From: JANNWF01 sp038205755
GTDB taxonomy: Bacteria; Pseudomonadota; Gammaproteobacteria; Xanthomonadales; Xanthomonadaceae
Assembly (NCBI GenBank): GCA_038205755.1
Contig: JBBRBN010000010.1
Span: forward strand, 1 to 64,000
DNA: 64,000 bases
Direction: 5' to 3'
In this document: piece after piece, positions 26,132-35,790 of the stretch
Layout of the letters: each line of letters opens with the position of its first letter
How positions within the stretch are numbered: the first letter of the stretch is position 1
Program-made: the position numbers and the translations under genes
The notes under the pieces: generated by a model
Told to the model about the DNA's origin: nothing
Seen by the model: only the letters and a program-made list of their open reading frames with translations
Databases searched by the model: none

Positions 26132-26328
26132 GCGTGGGTGCGACTCCGGTCGGAGCAGAAATGATACGTAGCGCCTGGCTGAACGGCCGGCCGATGCCCG
26201 CCCGGACGCCATCGTTTACACTTACTAGCTACATTCTAGCGCAGCGCTGGCGTCACCCGGTCGGGAGTACCCAGCGGTTGGCGGCGCAATCCGCCCCCGC
26301 GCTCATCCCTCCTTCAAGAGACCTGACC

Positions 26329-26568
26329 ATGGATGCACACTCGTTGCGCCAGCTTATAGAAGCCGGACTGCCGGACGCCAAAGTCGATGTGCAGGGCGAC
26401 GACGGCGTTCACTTCGAGGCGCTGGTCGTGAGTCCCTCATTTGGCGGCAAGCTGCCGCTGGCCCGCCACCGCATGGTCTATGCCGCGCTGGGTGAGCGCA
26501 TGGGCGGTGAAATTCACGCGCTGTCGCTGAAGACACTCACCCCAGCCGAAGCGCAGGGTCAGCGCTGA
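26329..26568 (+). CDS. BolA/IbaG family protein
   Basis: A 79-residue protein of the BolA family: helix-turn-helix-like class II KH fold, with MDAHSLRQLIEAGLPDAKVD, the HFEALVVSPSFGGKLPLARH motif and a conserved His used in glutaredoxin/iron-sulphur partnership. The position directly before murA matches IbaG of other gammaproteobacteria. The stop and murA start overlap as TGATG, so the two are coupled. Confidence 0.92.
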   Translation: MDAHSLRQLIEAGLPDAKVDVQGDDGVHFEALVVSPSFGGKLPLARHRMVYAALGERMGGEIHALSLKTLTPAEAQGQR

Positions 26569-27827
26569 TGGCGGGCATCCTGATCTCCGGCGGCGAGCCG
26601 ATCAACGGCGAGGTCATCATTTCCGGCGCCAAGAACGCGGTGCTGCCGATTCTTGCCGCCGGCCTGCTGGCCGACGGGCCGATGGACATCGGCAACGTGC
26701 CGCACCTGCATGACGTGACCACCACCATGGAGTTGCTCGGCCAGATGGGCGTTGATCTGGCCATCGACGATCGCATGCGCATCCATTTGGACTCGCGACC
26801 AGCTGATCGCTACTACGCCCCGTATGACCTGGTGAAGACGATGCGCGCGTCGATCCTGGTGCTTGGGCCGCTGCTGGCGCGCTTTGGTCGCGCCGAAGTC
26901 TCTCTGCCGGGCGGCTGCGCGATCGGCTCACGGCCGGTTGACCAGCACATCCGCGGACTGGCGGCGCTGGGCGCCGAGATCAGCGTCGAGGGCGGCTATA
27001 TCCGGGCTTCGGCCAAGCGCCTGCGCGGCACTCGCATCGTGATGGACCTGGTCACCGTCACCGGTACCGAGAACATCATGATGGCGGCGGCGCTGGCCAG
27101 CGGCACCACCGTGATCGAGAACGCCGCGCAGGAGCCGGAAGTGGTTGATCTCGCCAATTGCCTGAACGCCATGGGCGCGCGGATCAACGGCGCGGGCACC
27201 ACTACGCTGGTTATCGACGGCGTCGAGCGGCTCAACGGTTGCCGCTATGACGTATTGCCCGACCGCATCGAAACCGGCACCTTTCTGGTCGCCGCCGCCA
27301 TTACCGGCGGGCGCGTGCTGGCCAAGCGGGCCCGCGCAAGCACGCTGGACGCGGTGCTGGTCAAGCTGGAAGAGGCCGGCGCCCACGTCAACACCACCGC
27401 CGACACGATCGAAGTCGACATGCGCGGCCAGCGCCCGAAGGCGGTCAATCTGACCACCGCGCCGTATCCGGCGTTCCCGACCGACATGCAGGCCCAGTTC
27501 GTCGCCCTCAATGCGATCGCCGAAGGGGTTGGCATCATCACTGAGACGGTGTTCGAGAACCGCTTCATGCACGTCCAGGAGCTGCAGCGGCTGGGTGCCG
27601 ACATCCGGGTCGAGGGCAAGTCGGCGATTATCCGCGGCGTTGACCACCTGAGTGCGGCGCCGGTCATGGCAACCGACCTGCGCGCCTCGGCGAGTCTGGT
27701 GCTGGCGGGGCTGGTCGCGCGCGGCGACACGCTGGTCGACCGCATCTATCACATCGACCGTGGCTACGAGAACATCGAGGAAAAGCTCGGCTCGCTGGGC
27801 GCGCGAATCCGCCGCTTGCCCAACTGA
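26568..27827 (+). CDS. murA: UDP-N-acetylglucosamine 1-carboxyvinyltransferase
   Basis: A 419-residue MurA, which adds enolpyruvate from PEP to UDP-GlcNAc, the first committed step of peptidoglycan synthesis. Conserved N-terminal ISGAKNAVLPILAAGLLA (Lys22/Asn23 region), PGGCAIGSRPVDQH with the reactive Cys (about residue 116) and the C-terminal RGYENIEEKLGSLGARI are present. It overlaps the BolA-family gene by one base. Confidence 0.97.
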   Translation: MAGILISGGEPINGEVIISGAKNAVLPILAAGLLADGPMDIGNVPHLHDVTTTMELLGQMGVDLAIDDRMRIHLDSRPADRYYAPYDLVKTMRASILVLGPLLARFGRAEVSLPGGCAIGSRPVDQHIRGLAALGAEISVEGGYIRASAKRLRGTRIVMDLVTVTGTENIMMAAALASGTTVIENAAQEPEVVDLANCLNAMGARINGAGTTTLVIDGVERLNGCRYDVLPDRIETGTFLVAAAITGGRVLAKRARASTLDAVLVKLEEAGAHVNTTADTIEVDMRGQRPKAVNLTTAPYPAFPTDMQAQFVALNAIAEGVGIITETVFENRFMHVQELQRLGADIRVEGKSAIIRGVDHLSAAPVMATDLRASASLVLAGLVARGDTLVDRIYHIDRGYENIEEKLGSLGARIRRLPN

Positions 27828-27855
27828 TCGGCCAGGCGGTCGCGCATGCGGCGGG

Positions 27856-28581
27856 TCAGCGCGCGGCTGTCGGTGTGACGGAGATCAACCGCAGTTCATA
27901 GGTCGGTTTGCCGGTTTCGACCTGCAGCATGCGCACCGGAGTGGGAGCGAGGTCGGGCGCGTACCAGGCGCTGACCACCCGCCGCTTGGCCGGCCGCTCG
28001 CCGCGCACCGGAACCGCCTCGAACCTACCGGCCGGCACGCTGATCGGCTCGACTGGTCCCACCGTGTAGTCGACCGCGTCGGCGCTGCCGCGATCAAACA
28101 GGCGGTAGCGCAGCACGGTGCCTGCGTCGGCGCCACTGTCCAGCGCCAACACCAGATTCAGCAGCGGCCCATTGACCGCGTCGGGGCTCAACGGCGTTGG
28201 CTGGCGTTGATCCGGCTTCAGGTCGCCTTCCCAGCGGGCGACCTGCGCGTCCCAGTCGAACACCGTGCGAACTTCGCGGCTGCGGATCAGGGTCTCGCTG
28301 CGCGATATCGACGACAGCAACTGCGGACGCCCGTCGACGAGGCGGAAGTGGCTGGTCTGATTGGCGCCGAAGCCCGACAGTCTGGCCAAACCGGCGGTGC
28401 CCTTGGCCTCCACCGAATGCAGCCAGCTGCCCGACGCTTCCTCGGTCAGGGTCATGCGGCTGCTGCCCTGCGACTTGCCGTCAATCAGCACCTCGTACTC
28501 GGCGCTGAATGGACGCAACTCGGTGGCCGCCAGCGATCCCGCCGCAAGCAGCAGCGCTGCGGCGACAACCGACCGCCTCAT
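27856..28581 (-). CDS. DUF3108 domain protein, secreted
   Basis: A 241-residue protein with a signal peptide (VVAAALLLAAGSLAA). The body matches DUF3108: LRPFSAEYEVLIDGKSQGSS, later RYRLFDRGSADAVDYTV and a C-terminal AWYAPDLAPTPVRM. It is predicted to be periplasmic with an LolA-like beta-sheet fold; function is unknown. Its ATG overlaps the purN stop (ATGA), the standard order in xanthomonads and pseudomonads. Confidence 0.88.
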   Translation of the reverse strand: MRRSVVAAALLLAAGSLAATELRPFSAEYEVLIDGKSQGSSRMTLTEEASGSWLHSVEAKGTAGLARLSGFGANQTSHFRLVDGRPQLLSSISRSETLIRSREVRTVFDWDAQVARWEGDLKPDQRQPTPLSPDAVNGPLLNLVLALDSGADAGTVLRYRLFDRGSADAVDYTVGPVEPISVPAGRFEAVPVRGERPAKRRVVSAWYAPDLAPTPVRMLQVETGKPTYELRLISVTPTAAR

Positions 28582-29267
28582 GCCTGCATCTCCCGCAGGC
28601 GACCCGATTGCGTGTCGAGCTGCAGCGGTGCTGTCAGCCGCCGCTGGTCGATCTCGATCACATCGTCACGCAGCCGCAGACGACGCTCGGCAAACAGCCC
28701 CACGGTGGCGCACAGCAGCGGGTGCTCGCATGCCAGCACGCGGCGCGCGAGCCTGTCCGGCGTGTCGTCAACGGCCACTGCGATGCGGGCCTGCGAGATA
28801 ACCGGTCCGCCGTCCAGTTGGGCGGTGACGAAATGGACGCTGGCGCCGTGTTCTGCGTCGCCGGCCTCCAGCGCGTGTCGGTGGGTGTGCAAGCCGCGAT
28901 GACGTGGCAGTAGGGAAGGGTGGATATTGATCATTTTCTGTGACCGGTTGTGCAGCGCAACGGCGCCAAGGATGCGCATATATCCGGCACAGACGATGAG
29001 GTCGGGCTGAACGGCATCGACCTCAGCAAACAGCGCCGCCTCGTGCTGCGGCCGATCCGCGAAGTCGCGTCGGGCCATCGCAACCGCTGCAACGCCGGCC
29101 GCGCGTGCGCGATCCAGTACGTCCGCTGCCGGCTGGTCGGAGAATACGCCGACCAGATCGACAGCCAGCTGTCCGCGGCCGGCGGCATCGAGCAGGGCGG
29201 CGAAATTGCTGCCGCGTCCGGAGGCCAGCACGGCGACCCGCAGCGGCGGCTGGTCGGCTCCAGTCAT
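28578..29267 (-). CDS. purN: Phosphoribosylglycinamide formyltransferase
   Basis: A 229-residue GAR transformylase. The N-terminal RVAVLASGRGSNFAALLDA binds substrate; catalytic residues lie in MINIHPSLLPRHRGLHTH (Asn and His) and GASVHFVTAQLDGGPVISQ (Asp). It adds a formyl group from 10-formyl-THF in purine synthesis. The start at 29267 is chosen because the upstream frame enters the purM coding end. purM lies 19 bases upstream. Confidence 0.96.
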   Translation of the reverse strand: MTGADQPPLRVAVLASGRGSNFAALLDAAGRGQLAVDLVGVFSDQPAADVLDRARAAGVAAVAMARRDFADRPQHEAALFAEVDAVQPDLIVCAGYMRILGAVALHNRSQKMINIHPSLLPRHRGLHTHRHALEAGDAEHGASVHFVTAQLDGGPVISQARIAVAVDDTPDRLARRVLACEHPLLCATVGLFAERRLRLRDDVIEIDQRRLTAPLQLDTQSGRLREMQA

Positions 29268-29286
29268 GCGGGTCAGGTCGCGACCT

Positions 29287-30321
29287 TCAGCCGATCCGCA
29301 CCCGGTTACCGTCGGCGGCAACCACCTCGCCGATGTGCCAATGGGCAAGACCGAAGCCGTCCAGCGCCGCTTCGATCGCGGCGCAGGCGTCGGGCGCTGC
29401 GACCAGAACGAACCCGATACCGCAGTTGAACGTCCGCCACATCTCGCTGTCGATCACGCCGCCTTCGCGCTGCAGCCAGTCAAACACTGGCGGCAGCGGC
29501 CAGCTGCGCGGGTCGATTGCCAGTCCCAGGCCCTCCGGGATGACCCGGATGATGTTCTCCGCCAGCCCGCCACCGGTGATATGCGCCATGGCGTGAATCG
29601 GGTGCGCGGCCAGCAGGGCCAGCACCGGCTTCACGTAAAGACGGGTCGGCGCCAGCAGCGCGTCCGCCAGGCTGGTGCCGCCCAGATCAAGCGCCAGCGG
29701 CCGCCCGGCGCGTTCGAGGATGCGTCGAATCAGCGAGTAGCCGTTGGCATGTGGGCCGCTCGAAGCGATGCCGATCAGGCGGTCACCCCGGGTCACCTGC
29801 CGGCCGTCGAGCACCTTCGACTTTTCGACCGCGCCGACGCAAAACCCGGCCAGGTCGTAGTCGCCCGGCGCGTACATGTCGGGCATTTCAGCGGTCTCGC
29901 CGCCGATCAGCGCGCAGCCAGCCAGCTCGCAGCCGTGCGCAATGCCGCCAACCACCGCCGCAGCAATGTCGACATCAAGCTTGCCGGTCGCAAAGTAGTC
30001 CAGGAAAAACAGCGGCTCGGCGCCCTGCACCAGCACATCGTTGACGCACATGCCGACCAGGTCGATGCCAATGCTGTCGTGCCGGCCGAGCTGCTGCGCC
30101 AGTTTGAGCTTGGTGCCCACGCCATCGGTGCCCGACACCAGCACCGGTTCGCGGTACTTGCCGCTGAGATCAAACAGCGCGCCGAATCCACCCAGACCAC
30201 CCATCACCTCAGGCCGCAAGCTGCGCTTGACCAGCGGCTTGATGCGTTCCACCAAGGCGTTCCCGGCGTCGATATCGACCCCGGCGTCGCGGTAGGTCAG
30301 GGGCGGGGCAACCTGGGTCAC
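29287..30321 (-). CDS. purM: Phosphoribosylformylglycinamidine cyclo-ligase
   Basis: A 344-residue AIR synthetase: LTYRDAGVDIDAGNALVERI start, KYREPVLVSGTDGVGTKLKL (ATP region), GIDLVGMCVNDVLVQGAEPL and ALIGGETAEMPDMY. It catalyses the fifth purine step and heads the purM-purN-DUF3108 unit, divergent from the DUF2066 gene. Confidence 0.97.
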   Translation of the reverse strand: MTQVAPPLTYRDAGVDIDAGNALVERIKPLVKRSLRPEVMGGLGGFGALFDLSGKYREPVLVSGTDGVGTKLKLAQQLGRHDSIGIDLVGMCVNDVLVQGAEPLFFLDYFATGKLDVDIAAAVVGGIAHGCELAGCALIGGETAEMPDMYAPGDYDLAGFCVGAVEKSKVLDGRQVTRGDRLIGIASSGPHANGYSLIRRILERAGRPLALDLGGTSLADALLAPTRLYVKPVLALLAAHPIHAMAHITGGGLAENIIRVIPEGLGLAIDPRSWPLPPVFDWLQREGGVIDSEMWRTFNCGIGFVLVAAPDACAAIEAALDGFGLAHWHIGEVVAADGNRVRIG

Positions 30322-30489
30322 GTTGGCATCCGGCGCAGCGTCAAGGGGTCGGAAGTTTAACAGGCGCGGCCGGGCGCCCAGCGGACGTGGCCGGATGCGC
30401 GGAGCGGTAGTCCGCAGCTGCAGTCAATCGACGCCCGCGCATGGACGCCGCTGCCCGCATTGGGCACCATGCCCAATCAAAGGGGAAGG

Positions 30490-31557
30490 ATGAACTCGAT
30501 GCGCCGATGGATGCCACTGATTGGATTGCTGCTGATGCTGGTCGCCGCGCCCCCGGCGCTGGCCCAGCCGGTCGATGCCTATGAGGGGGAGGCTGCGGTG
30601 GCGTCGCAGTCGGAGGCGGACCGACAGGCCGCGCTGCCCGCCGCGCTGGCGGCGGTGTTGGTCAAACGGACCGGCGACCGTTCTGTCGCCGACGATCCGC
30701 AGCTGGCAGCCGCACTGCGTCAGGCGCCACAGCTGCTGCAGCAATTCCGCTACCGCCAGGACGGCGACAGCGGCGGCAGTGTGCTGATCGCGCGTTTCGA
30801 TGCCGGTGCCGTGGATCGCGCGCTGGCCGCCGCCGGGCGCGTGCTGTGGCCCGAGCCCCGACCGCAGCCGGTGGTCTGGCTGGCCATCGACGATGGCCGC
30901 GGTCCGCGCCTGCTGGGGAGCGCGCAGGCGCAGGCGGTTGCGGCTCTGACGGCGCGCGCCCGGGCGCGCGGGCTGCGACTTACCTACCCGTTGCTTGATC
31001 TCGAAGACCAGCGTCAGATCGACGCGCCGCGCGTGTGGGCCGCCGATGGCGCGTCCGCGCAGCGGGCCGCGCTGCGCTATCAGAGCAATACGGTTCTGCT
31101 CGGCAAGCTGTTCCGCGAGGGCAGCAGCTGGGTGGCGGAATGGCGGGTGCTGCAGGATGGGGCGCAGCTGGCCGAGCAGCGCGTGACCGACAGCGACTCT
31201 GGCGTCGCACTTGCGGCGGGCGCCGAGCTGGCCGCAAGTGCGCTGGCAGCGCGCTACGCGGCGGACCTGGACAATGCCGGGCCGCCCGGTCGCTACGTGA
31301 TCCGGGTCGCGGGCATAGGGTCGGCCGAAGATTACGCGCGCCTGGTTGGACAGCTGCGGCGGATGCCGGCCGTGCGCGACGCCGAGGTCACCGGCGCTGA
31401 AGGCAGCGCCGTGCTGCTCGCGCTCGAACTGACCACTGGCATCACCGGCTTCACCCGCAGCGCCAGCGGCATTGGTCTGCTGCAGGCCGACTCGGGCGCC
31501 GACGGCTCGACCCGCGTGCTGCCCGACGCCATTCACCACTTCCGCCTGCTGCCGTGA
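30490..31557 (+). CDS. DUF2066 domain-containing secreted protein
   Basis: A protein of about 355 residues with a signal peptide (PLIGLLLMLVAAPPALAQ). It matches DUF2066: AALPAALAAVLVKRTGDRS, the repeated QLAAALRQAPQLLQQFRYR and a middle WLAIDDGRGPRLLG. Function is unknown. AAAGGGGAAGG precedes two in-frame Mets (30490 and 30499); the exact start is uncertain by three codons. It leads the unit with perM-like and hda genes. Confidence 0.88.
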   Translation: MNSMRRWMPLIGLLLMLVAAPPALAQPVDAYEGEAAVASQSEADRQAALPAALAAVLVKRTGDRSVADDPQLAAALRQAPQLLQQFRYRQDGDSGGSVLIARFDAGAVDRALAAAGRVLWPEPRPQPVVWLAIDDGRGPRLLGSAQAQAVAALTARARARGLRLTYPLLDLEDQRQIDAPRVWAADGASAQRAALRYQSNTVLLGKLFREGSSWVAEWRVLQDGAQLAEQRVTDSDSGVALAAGAELAASALAARYAADLDNAGPPGRYVIRVAGIGSAEDYARLVGQLRRMPAVRDAEVTGAEGSAVLLALELTTGITGFTRSASGIGLLQADSGADGSTRVLPDAIHHFRLLP

Positions 31558-31567
31558 TGACAAGCCC

Positions 31568-32746
31568 ATGAGCGACACCCAGAAATGGCAGCTGGTCGCG
31601 ATCACCCTGCTGCTCGGCGGCGCCGTCTATCTGCTGGCGCCGATACTCACGCCGTTCGTGGCCGCCGCGCTGCTTGCCTATCTCGGCGATCCGCTGGTGG
31701 ATCGCCTGGAAGCCAAGAAGCTGTCGCGCACCGCATCGGTGTGCGTGGTGTTCAGCCTGATGACGCTGGCGATGGTGCTGTTTGTTCTCCTGCTGATACC
31801 CATGGTCGAACGCCAGATCAGTCGCTTCATTGATGGGCTTCCGGTCTATCTGCTGTGGGCCCAGGGAACCTTGCTGCCGTGGATCGAAGCCCACACCGGA
31901 TTTGATATTGAAGGATTCGAAGTCGCCAGCCTGGTCGACCTGCTCAAGAGCCACTGGCAGCAGGCCGGCGGGTTCGCGGCGGCGCTGCTGGGCGGGCTGT
32001 CGAAGTCCGGCATGGCGGTGGTGCTGGTGCTCACCAACCTGCTGCTGGTGCCAGTGGTGACGTTTTACCTGCTGCGCGACTGGGACCTGCTGGTGCAGCG
32101 CATTGACGAGCTGCTGCCGCGCGCCATCGAACCTGTCGTGCGTCGACTGGCCGAACAATCCGACTCGGTGCTGTCTTCGTTCCTGCGCGGTCAGCTGTCG
32201 GTGATGCTCGCGCTGGGCGCGATCTATTCGATCGGTCTGGCCCTGGTCGGCATCGACCTGGCGCTGCTGATCGGGATGCTGGCCGGTCTGGTCAGCTTCA
32301 TCCCCTACCTGGGCGCCATTGTCGGCGTTAGCGCCGGCCTGATCGCCGCCCTCGTGCAGTACGGCGACTGGATGCATGTGGCGATGGTGCTGGCGGTGTT
32401 TGGTATCGGCCAGAGCATCGAGAGCTTCATTCTCACGCCGCTGCTGGTCGGTGATCGTATTGGTCTGCATCCGGTGGCGGTGATCTTCGCGATCATGGCC
32501 GGCGGCCAGCTGTTTGGGTTTCTCGGCGTGCTGCTGGCGCTGCCGGTAGCCGCCATTGTGATGGTACTGCTGCGCTATGCCCATGAGCAGTACACCACCA
32601 GCAAACTGTATGGCGCCGTGGCCGAGCCGGCTGCCGCTGAACGAACGGCCAGCGCCGCCGATGTGCCCACGGCATCCGCCGGGCTCGCCGCGATTCCAGA
32701 CGCCCCCGAGCAGCACGACGGCGGCGGCCAGCGAGCGCCGGCGTGA
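31568..32746 (+). CDS. PerM/AI-2E family transporter
   Basis: A 392-residue protein of the AI-2 exporter (PerM/TqsA) superfamily. Several membrane helices are visible (ITLLLGGAVYLLAPILTPFV, MTLAMVLFVLLLIPMV, LVLTNLLLVPVVTFYLL) with the conserved C-terminal LVSFIPYLGAIVG and GQSIESFILTPLLVGDRIGL blocks. Substrate is unknown; the placement before hda is conserved in gammaproteobacteria. It starts 10 bases after the DUF2066 stop. Confidence 0.92.
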   Translation: MSDTQKWQLVAITLLLGGAVYLLAPILTPFVAAALLAYLGDPLVDRLEAKKLSRTASVCVVFSLMTLAMVLFVLLLIPMVERQISRFIDGLPVYLLWAQGTLLPWIEAHTGFDIEGFEVASLVDLLKSHWQQAGGFAAALLGGLSKSGMAVVLVLTNLLLVPVVTFYLLRDWDLLVQRIDELLPRAIEPVVRRLAEQSDSVLSSFLRGQLSVMLALGAIYSIGLALVGIDLALLIGMLAGLVSFIPYLGAIVGVSAGLIAALVQYGDWMHVAMVLAVFGIGQSIESFILTPLLVGDRIGLHPVAVIFAIMAGGQLFGFLGVLLALPVAAIVMVLLRYAHEQYTTSKLYGAVAEPAAAERTASAADVPTASAGLAAIPDAPEQHDGGGQRAPA

Positions 32747-33456
32747 CCACCGGCCAGATGCCGCTGGCGTTGCGCCATCCGGTCGAGCAGCGGTTCGAAT
32801 GCTTCCTGCCGCTCGACACCCCGGAGCCCGCGCTGCTGCGACAAGCGTTGATGAGCGGCGGTCGGGCCTATCTTGTTGGGCCGGCCGGCAGCGGCAAAAC
32901 GCACCTGCTGCTGGCCAGCGCCGCTGAGGCCGATGCGCTCGGCATGCGGGTGGCGTTCCTGCCGTTGGCGCGACTCGCCCGCCACGCCGCCGATGCGTTG
33001 GACGCTCAGACCGCCGTCGATCTGTTGTGCATCGATGAACTGGACGCTGCCGCGGGCGATGCCGACATCGAGCGCGCGCTCTTCGCACTGCACAATCGCC
33101 AGGGCGATGCCGGCGGCGCCGTGTTCTACGCTGCGCGCAGCGCCCCCAGCGAGCTGCCGTTGGGTCTGCCCGACCTGCGCTCGCGGCTCGGCCACTGCCA
33201 GCGTCTGTCCCTGCGCGTGCTTGCTGAGTCGCAGCGTCGGGCGCTGCTGGTGGCGCGCGCGCACGGCCGCGGTCTGGCGCTTGAAGACGCCGCGCTTGAC
33301 TATTTGTTCCGACGCGTGGGCCGCGACCTGGGCAGCCTGACCGGCTTGCTTGATGAACTGGATCGCGCCAGCCTCGCGGCGCAGCGGCGGCTGACGGTTC
33401 CTTTTCTGCGGTCTATTCTTGAGCAACGTCCGCACGGCGCACAGCGCACCGCATGA
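32743..33456 (+). CDS. hda: DnaA regulatory inactivator Hda
   Basis: A 237-residue AAA+ protein close to the DnaA core. The Walker A is VGPAGSGKTHLL, Walker B is LLCIDELDAA, and the arginine-finger/lid region is LPDLRSRLGH. Hda with the sliding clamp drives ATP hydrolysis on DnaA to prevent over-initiation. The N-terminal clamp-binding motif should lie near QMPLALRHP. It starts at GTG, overlapping the previous stop by four bases; ATG at 32758 is the alternative. Confidence 0.93.
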   Translation: MTTGQMPLALRHPVEQRFECFLPLDTPEPALLRQALMSGGRAYLVGPAGSGKTHLLLASAAEADALGMRVAFLPLARLARHAADALDAQTAVDLLCIDELDAAAGDADIERALFALHNRQGDAGGAVFYAARSAPSELPLGLPDLRSRLGHCQRLSLRVLAESQRRALLVARAHGRGLALEDAALDYLFRRVGRDLGSLTGLLDELDRASLAAQRRLTVPFLRSILEQRPHGAQRTA

Positions 33457-35765
33457 GTCCCGATGCAGCCCCGGCAGATTCGAATCCCCCCGACCTCGAC
33501 GGCGGCCAGTCGAGCCTTATCGCCGAGCGCGATCGCCTGCGGGAGCAGCTGCGCAGCAACGAGGCGCTGCTCGAACTGACCGCCCGCCTCGCATTTGATC
33601 TGCTTGGTCATTGTGATCTGGCCGATACCCTGCAGTCGGCATTGGCCGAGCTGGGGCGGGGCACCCAGATGGATCGCGTGTACCTGTTCGAGAACCGTCA
33701 GGCCCAATCCGGCACTGTGCTTTGTGACCAGCGCTACGAATGGGTGGCCGATGGCATTGAGCCGCAAATCGACAATCCGGATCTGCAGGGCCTGGATATT
33801 GATGCCATCTTTCCGCGCGTGCTGCGGGCACTCAGCAGTGGGCAAGCGTTCGGCGGATTGATCGACAGCTTTGATGCCGCCGAGCGCAGTATTCTTGATC
33901 CGCAGGGCATCCAGTCGCTGCTGATTGTGCCGATCTTTCTGGATGACGTTTTCTGGGGATTTCTCGGCTTCGACTCGGTACGCGCAGCGCGCGTCTGGAG
34001 CCCGGTCGAAACGGGTGTCATCAAGGTCGTCGCCGCCGCGCTGGGAGCGGCGATAGAGCGGCGTCGCTCCGAGGCTGAGCTGCGGCTGGCCGTCAGCGTG
34101 TTCGAGAGCACCCGCGATGCCATTGCAGTGGCCGATCTGGACGGCCGCATCATCAGCGTCAACCCGGCCTTGACCGTTGGCAGCGGCTACCGCCGCGAAG
34201 ACCTGCTCAAGCGCAACTGGTGGACACTGTTCGATGAGCACATCCAGCAGCAGGCGCAGGCTGGCGACATTGCCGTCGCGTTGGCCGGTCCCGGCTACTG
34301 GCATGGCGAATGTCTCACCCTGCGCCACAGTGGCGAGCAGGTTGCGCAGTGGCTCAGTGTCAATGTCATCCGTGATGCCAGAGGCGAGCGCATTCGGCTG
34401 GTGATCGTGGCGACCGACATCAGTCCACTGAAGGCGTCAGAAGCGCGCCTTGACCATCTGGCGCATCACGATGTGCTCACTGGTCTGCCCAATCGCCGCC
34501 GGATCCAGCAGCTGTTGGACCGCGCCATCGAGACCGCTGCGGATAGCGGCCATCGTGTCGCCGTGCTGTTTCTCGACCTCGACCGTTTCAAGAGCGTCAA
34601 CGACAGCCTTGGACATCCGTTCGGCGACGAGCTGTTGATCGAAGCCGTGAAGCGACTCCAGGGACGTCTGCGCGGCGAGGATCCGATCGGTCGACTGGGC
34701 GGCGATGAGTTTCTGATCGTGCTCGAGCGGCTCCACAACGTGGACGAGGCGGTCGCCGTGGCGGCCGACCTGTGCGCACGTCTGCGCGAGCCGTTTGTGA
34801 TTTCCGGCACCCAGGTTTTTGCTACCGCCAGCGTGGGCATCAGTCTATATCCAGACCACGCGACCACCGCCGAGAGCCTGATCCAGAAAGCTGATCTGGC
34901 GATGTACAGCGCCAAGCAGGAAGGTCGCGATCAGGCGCACCTTTTCAATGCAGCGTTGGGTAGCGCCGCGATCGGCGCATTGACGCTCGAATCGCGGGTT
35001 CGCGATGCCATCCGCAACGACGGCCTGCGACTGCACTACCAGCCGCGGGTCGACCTGCGCAGCGGTGCCGTCTGTGGCGTCGAGGCGCTGCTGCGAATCG
35101 GCGACGGCGAGGGCGGCATGCTGTCGGCGGCGCAGGTGGTGGCGCTGGCGGAGCGGGTCGGACTGATCGTGCCGATCGGTTCCTGGGTGATTGGCGAGGC
35201 TTGCCGGCAGGCGGCGCAGTGGCGGGCCCAGGGTCTGCCGGCGATCTGCATCGCGGTGAACGTTTCGGCCCGGCAGTTCTATTCCGACGATCTGCTGCAG
35301 ACCATCCAGACCGCCTTGGCCGTGCACCGGCTGCCCGCCGACGCGCTTGAGATCGAGCTGACCGAGAGCGTGCTGCTGCATCGACCCGACGAGGCCGGAC
35401 AGGTTCTCGAACGGCTGGGGGAGATCGGCGTGTCGCGTGCGCTGGATGACTTCGGCACCGGCTACTCCAGCCTGTCCTATCTGATGCGGTTTCCGGTTGA
35501 TCGGCTGAAGATCGACCGCGAGCTGGTTGCCGATCTGCCGCACAACCAGCGTGCCGGCGCCATCACCAGCGCCGTGGTCGATCTTGCCCATCGGCTCGGA
35601 CTGCTGATCGTCGCCGAGGGTATCGAGAATGCCGCGCAGGCAGCATTTCTGCGCGAGCAGAACTTCGACGAGGCGCAGGGCTACTACTTCAGCCCGGCGC
35701 TGCCGGCTGACGCGCTGGCGGACCTGCTGCGATCCGGACTGAAGCCTTTCCGGCGCGAGGACTGA
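33453..35765 (+). CDS. GAF-PAS-GGDEF-EAL cyclic-di-GMP protein
   Basis: A 770-residue signalling protein. A GAF-like domain spans about residues 40-205, a PAS domain about 210-330, GGDEF about 335-495 and EAL about 510-760. The cyclase motif GGDEF (near 416) and the phosphodiesterase motif EAL (near 544), with DDFGTGYSSLSYL, are intact, so both activities are possible. No signal or membrane segment is present. Its ATG overlaps the hda stop (ATGA). Confidence 0.95.
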   Translation: MSPDAAPADSNPPDLDGGQSSLIAERDRLREQLRSNEALLELTARLAFDLLGHCDLADTLQSALAELGRGTQMDRVYLFENRQAQSGTVLCDQRYEWVADGIEPQIDNPDLQGLDIDAIFPRVLRALSSGQAFGGLIDSFDAAERSILDPQGIQSLLIVPIFLDDVFWGFLGFDSVRAARVWSPVETGVIKVVAAALGAAIERRRSEAELRLAVSVFESTRDAIAVADLDGRIISVNPALTVGSGYRREDLLKRNWWTLFDEHIQQQAQAGDIAVALAGPGYWHGECLTLRHSGEQVAQWLSVNVIRDARGERIRLVIVATDISPLKASEARLDHLAHHDVLTGLPNRRRIQQLLDRAIETAADSGHRVAVLFLDLDRFKSVNDSLGHPFGDELLIEAVKRLQGRLRGEDPIGRLGGDEFLIVLERLHNVDEAVAVAADLCARLREPFVISGTQVFATASVGISLYPDHATTAESLIQKADLAMYSAKQEGRDQAHLFNAALGSAAIGALTLESRVRDAIRNDGLRLHYQPRVDLRSGAVCGVEALLRIGDGEGGMLSAAQVVALAERVGLIVPIGSWVIGEACRQAAQWRAQGLPAICIAVNVSARQFYSDDLLQTIQTALAVHRLPADALEIELTESVLLHRPDEAGQVLERLGEIGVSRALDDFGTGYSSLSYLMRFPVDRLKIDRELVADLPHNQRAGAITSAVVDLAHRLGLLIVAEGIENAAQAAFLREQNFDEAQGYYFSPALPADALADLLRSGLKPFRRED

Positions 35766-35790
35766 CCAACCTTGCGCCAGCGGGTCCGCG

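Noticed and set aside
31451..33088. 545-codon minus-strand frame opposite the PerM and hda genes
   Set aside because: It crosses two real genes on the other strand; composition is shadow-like.
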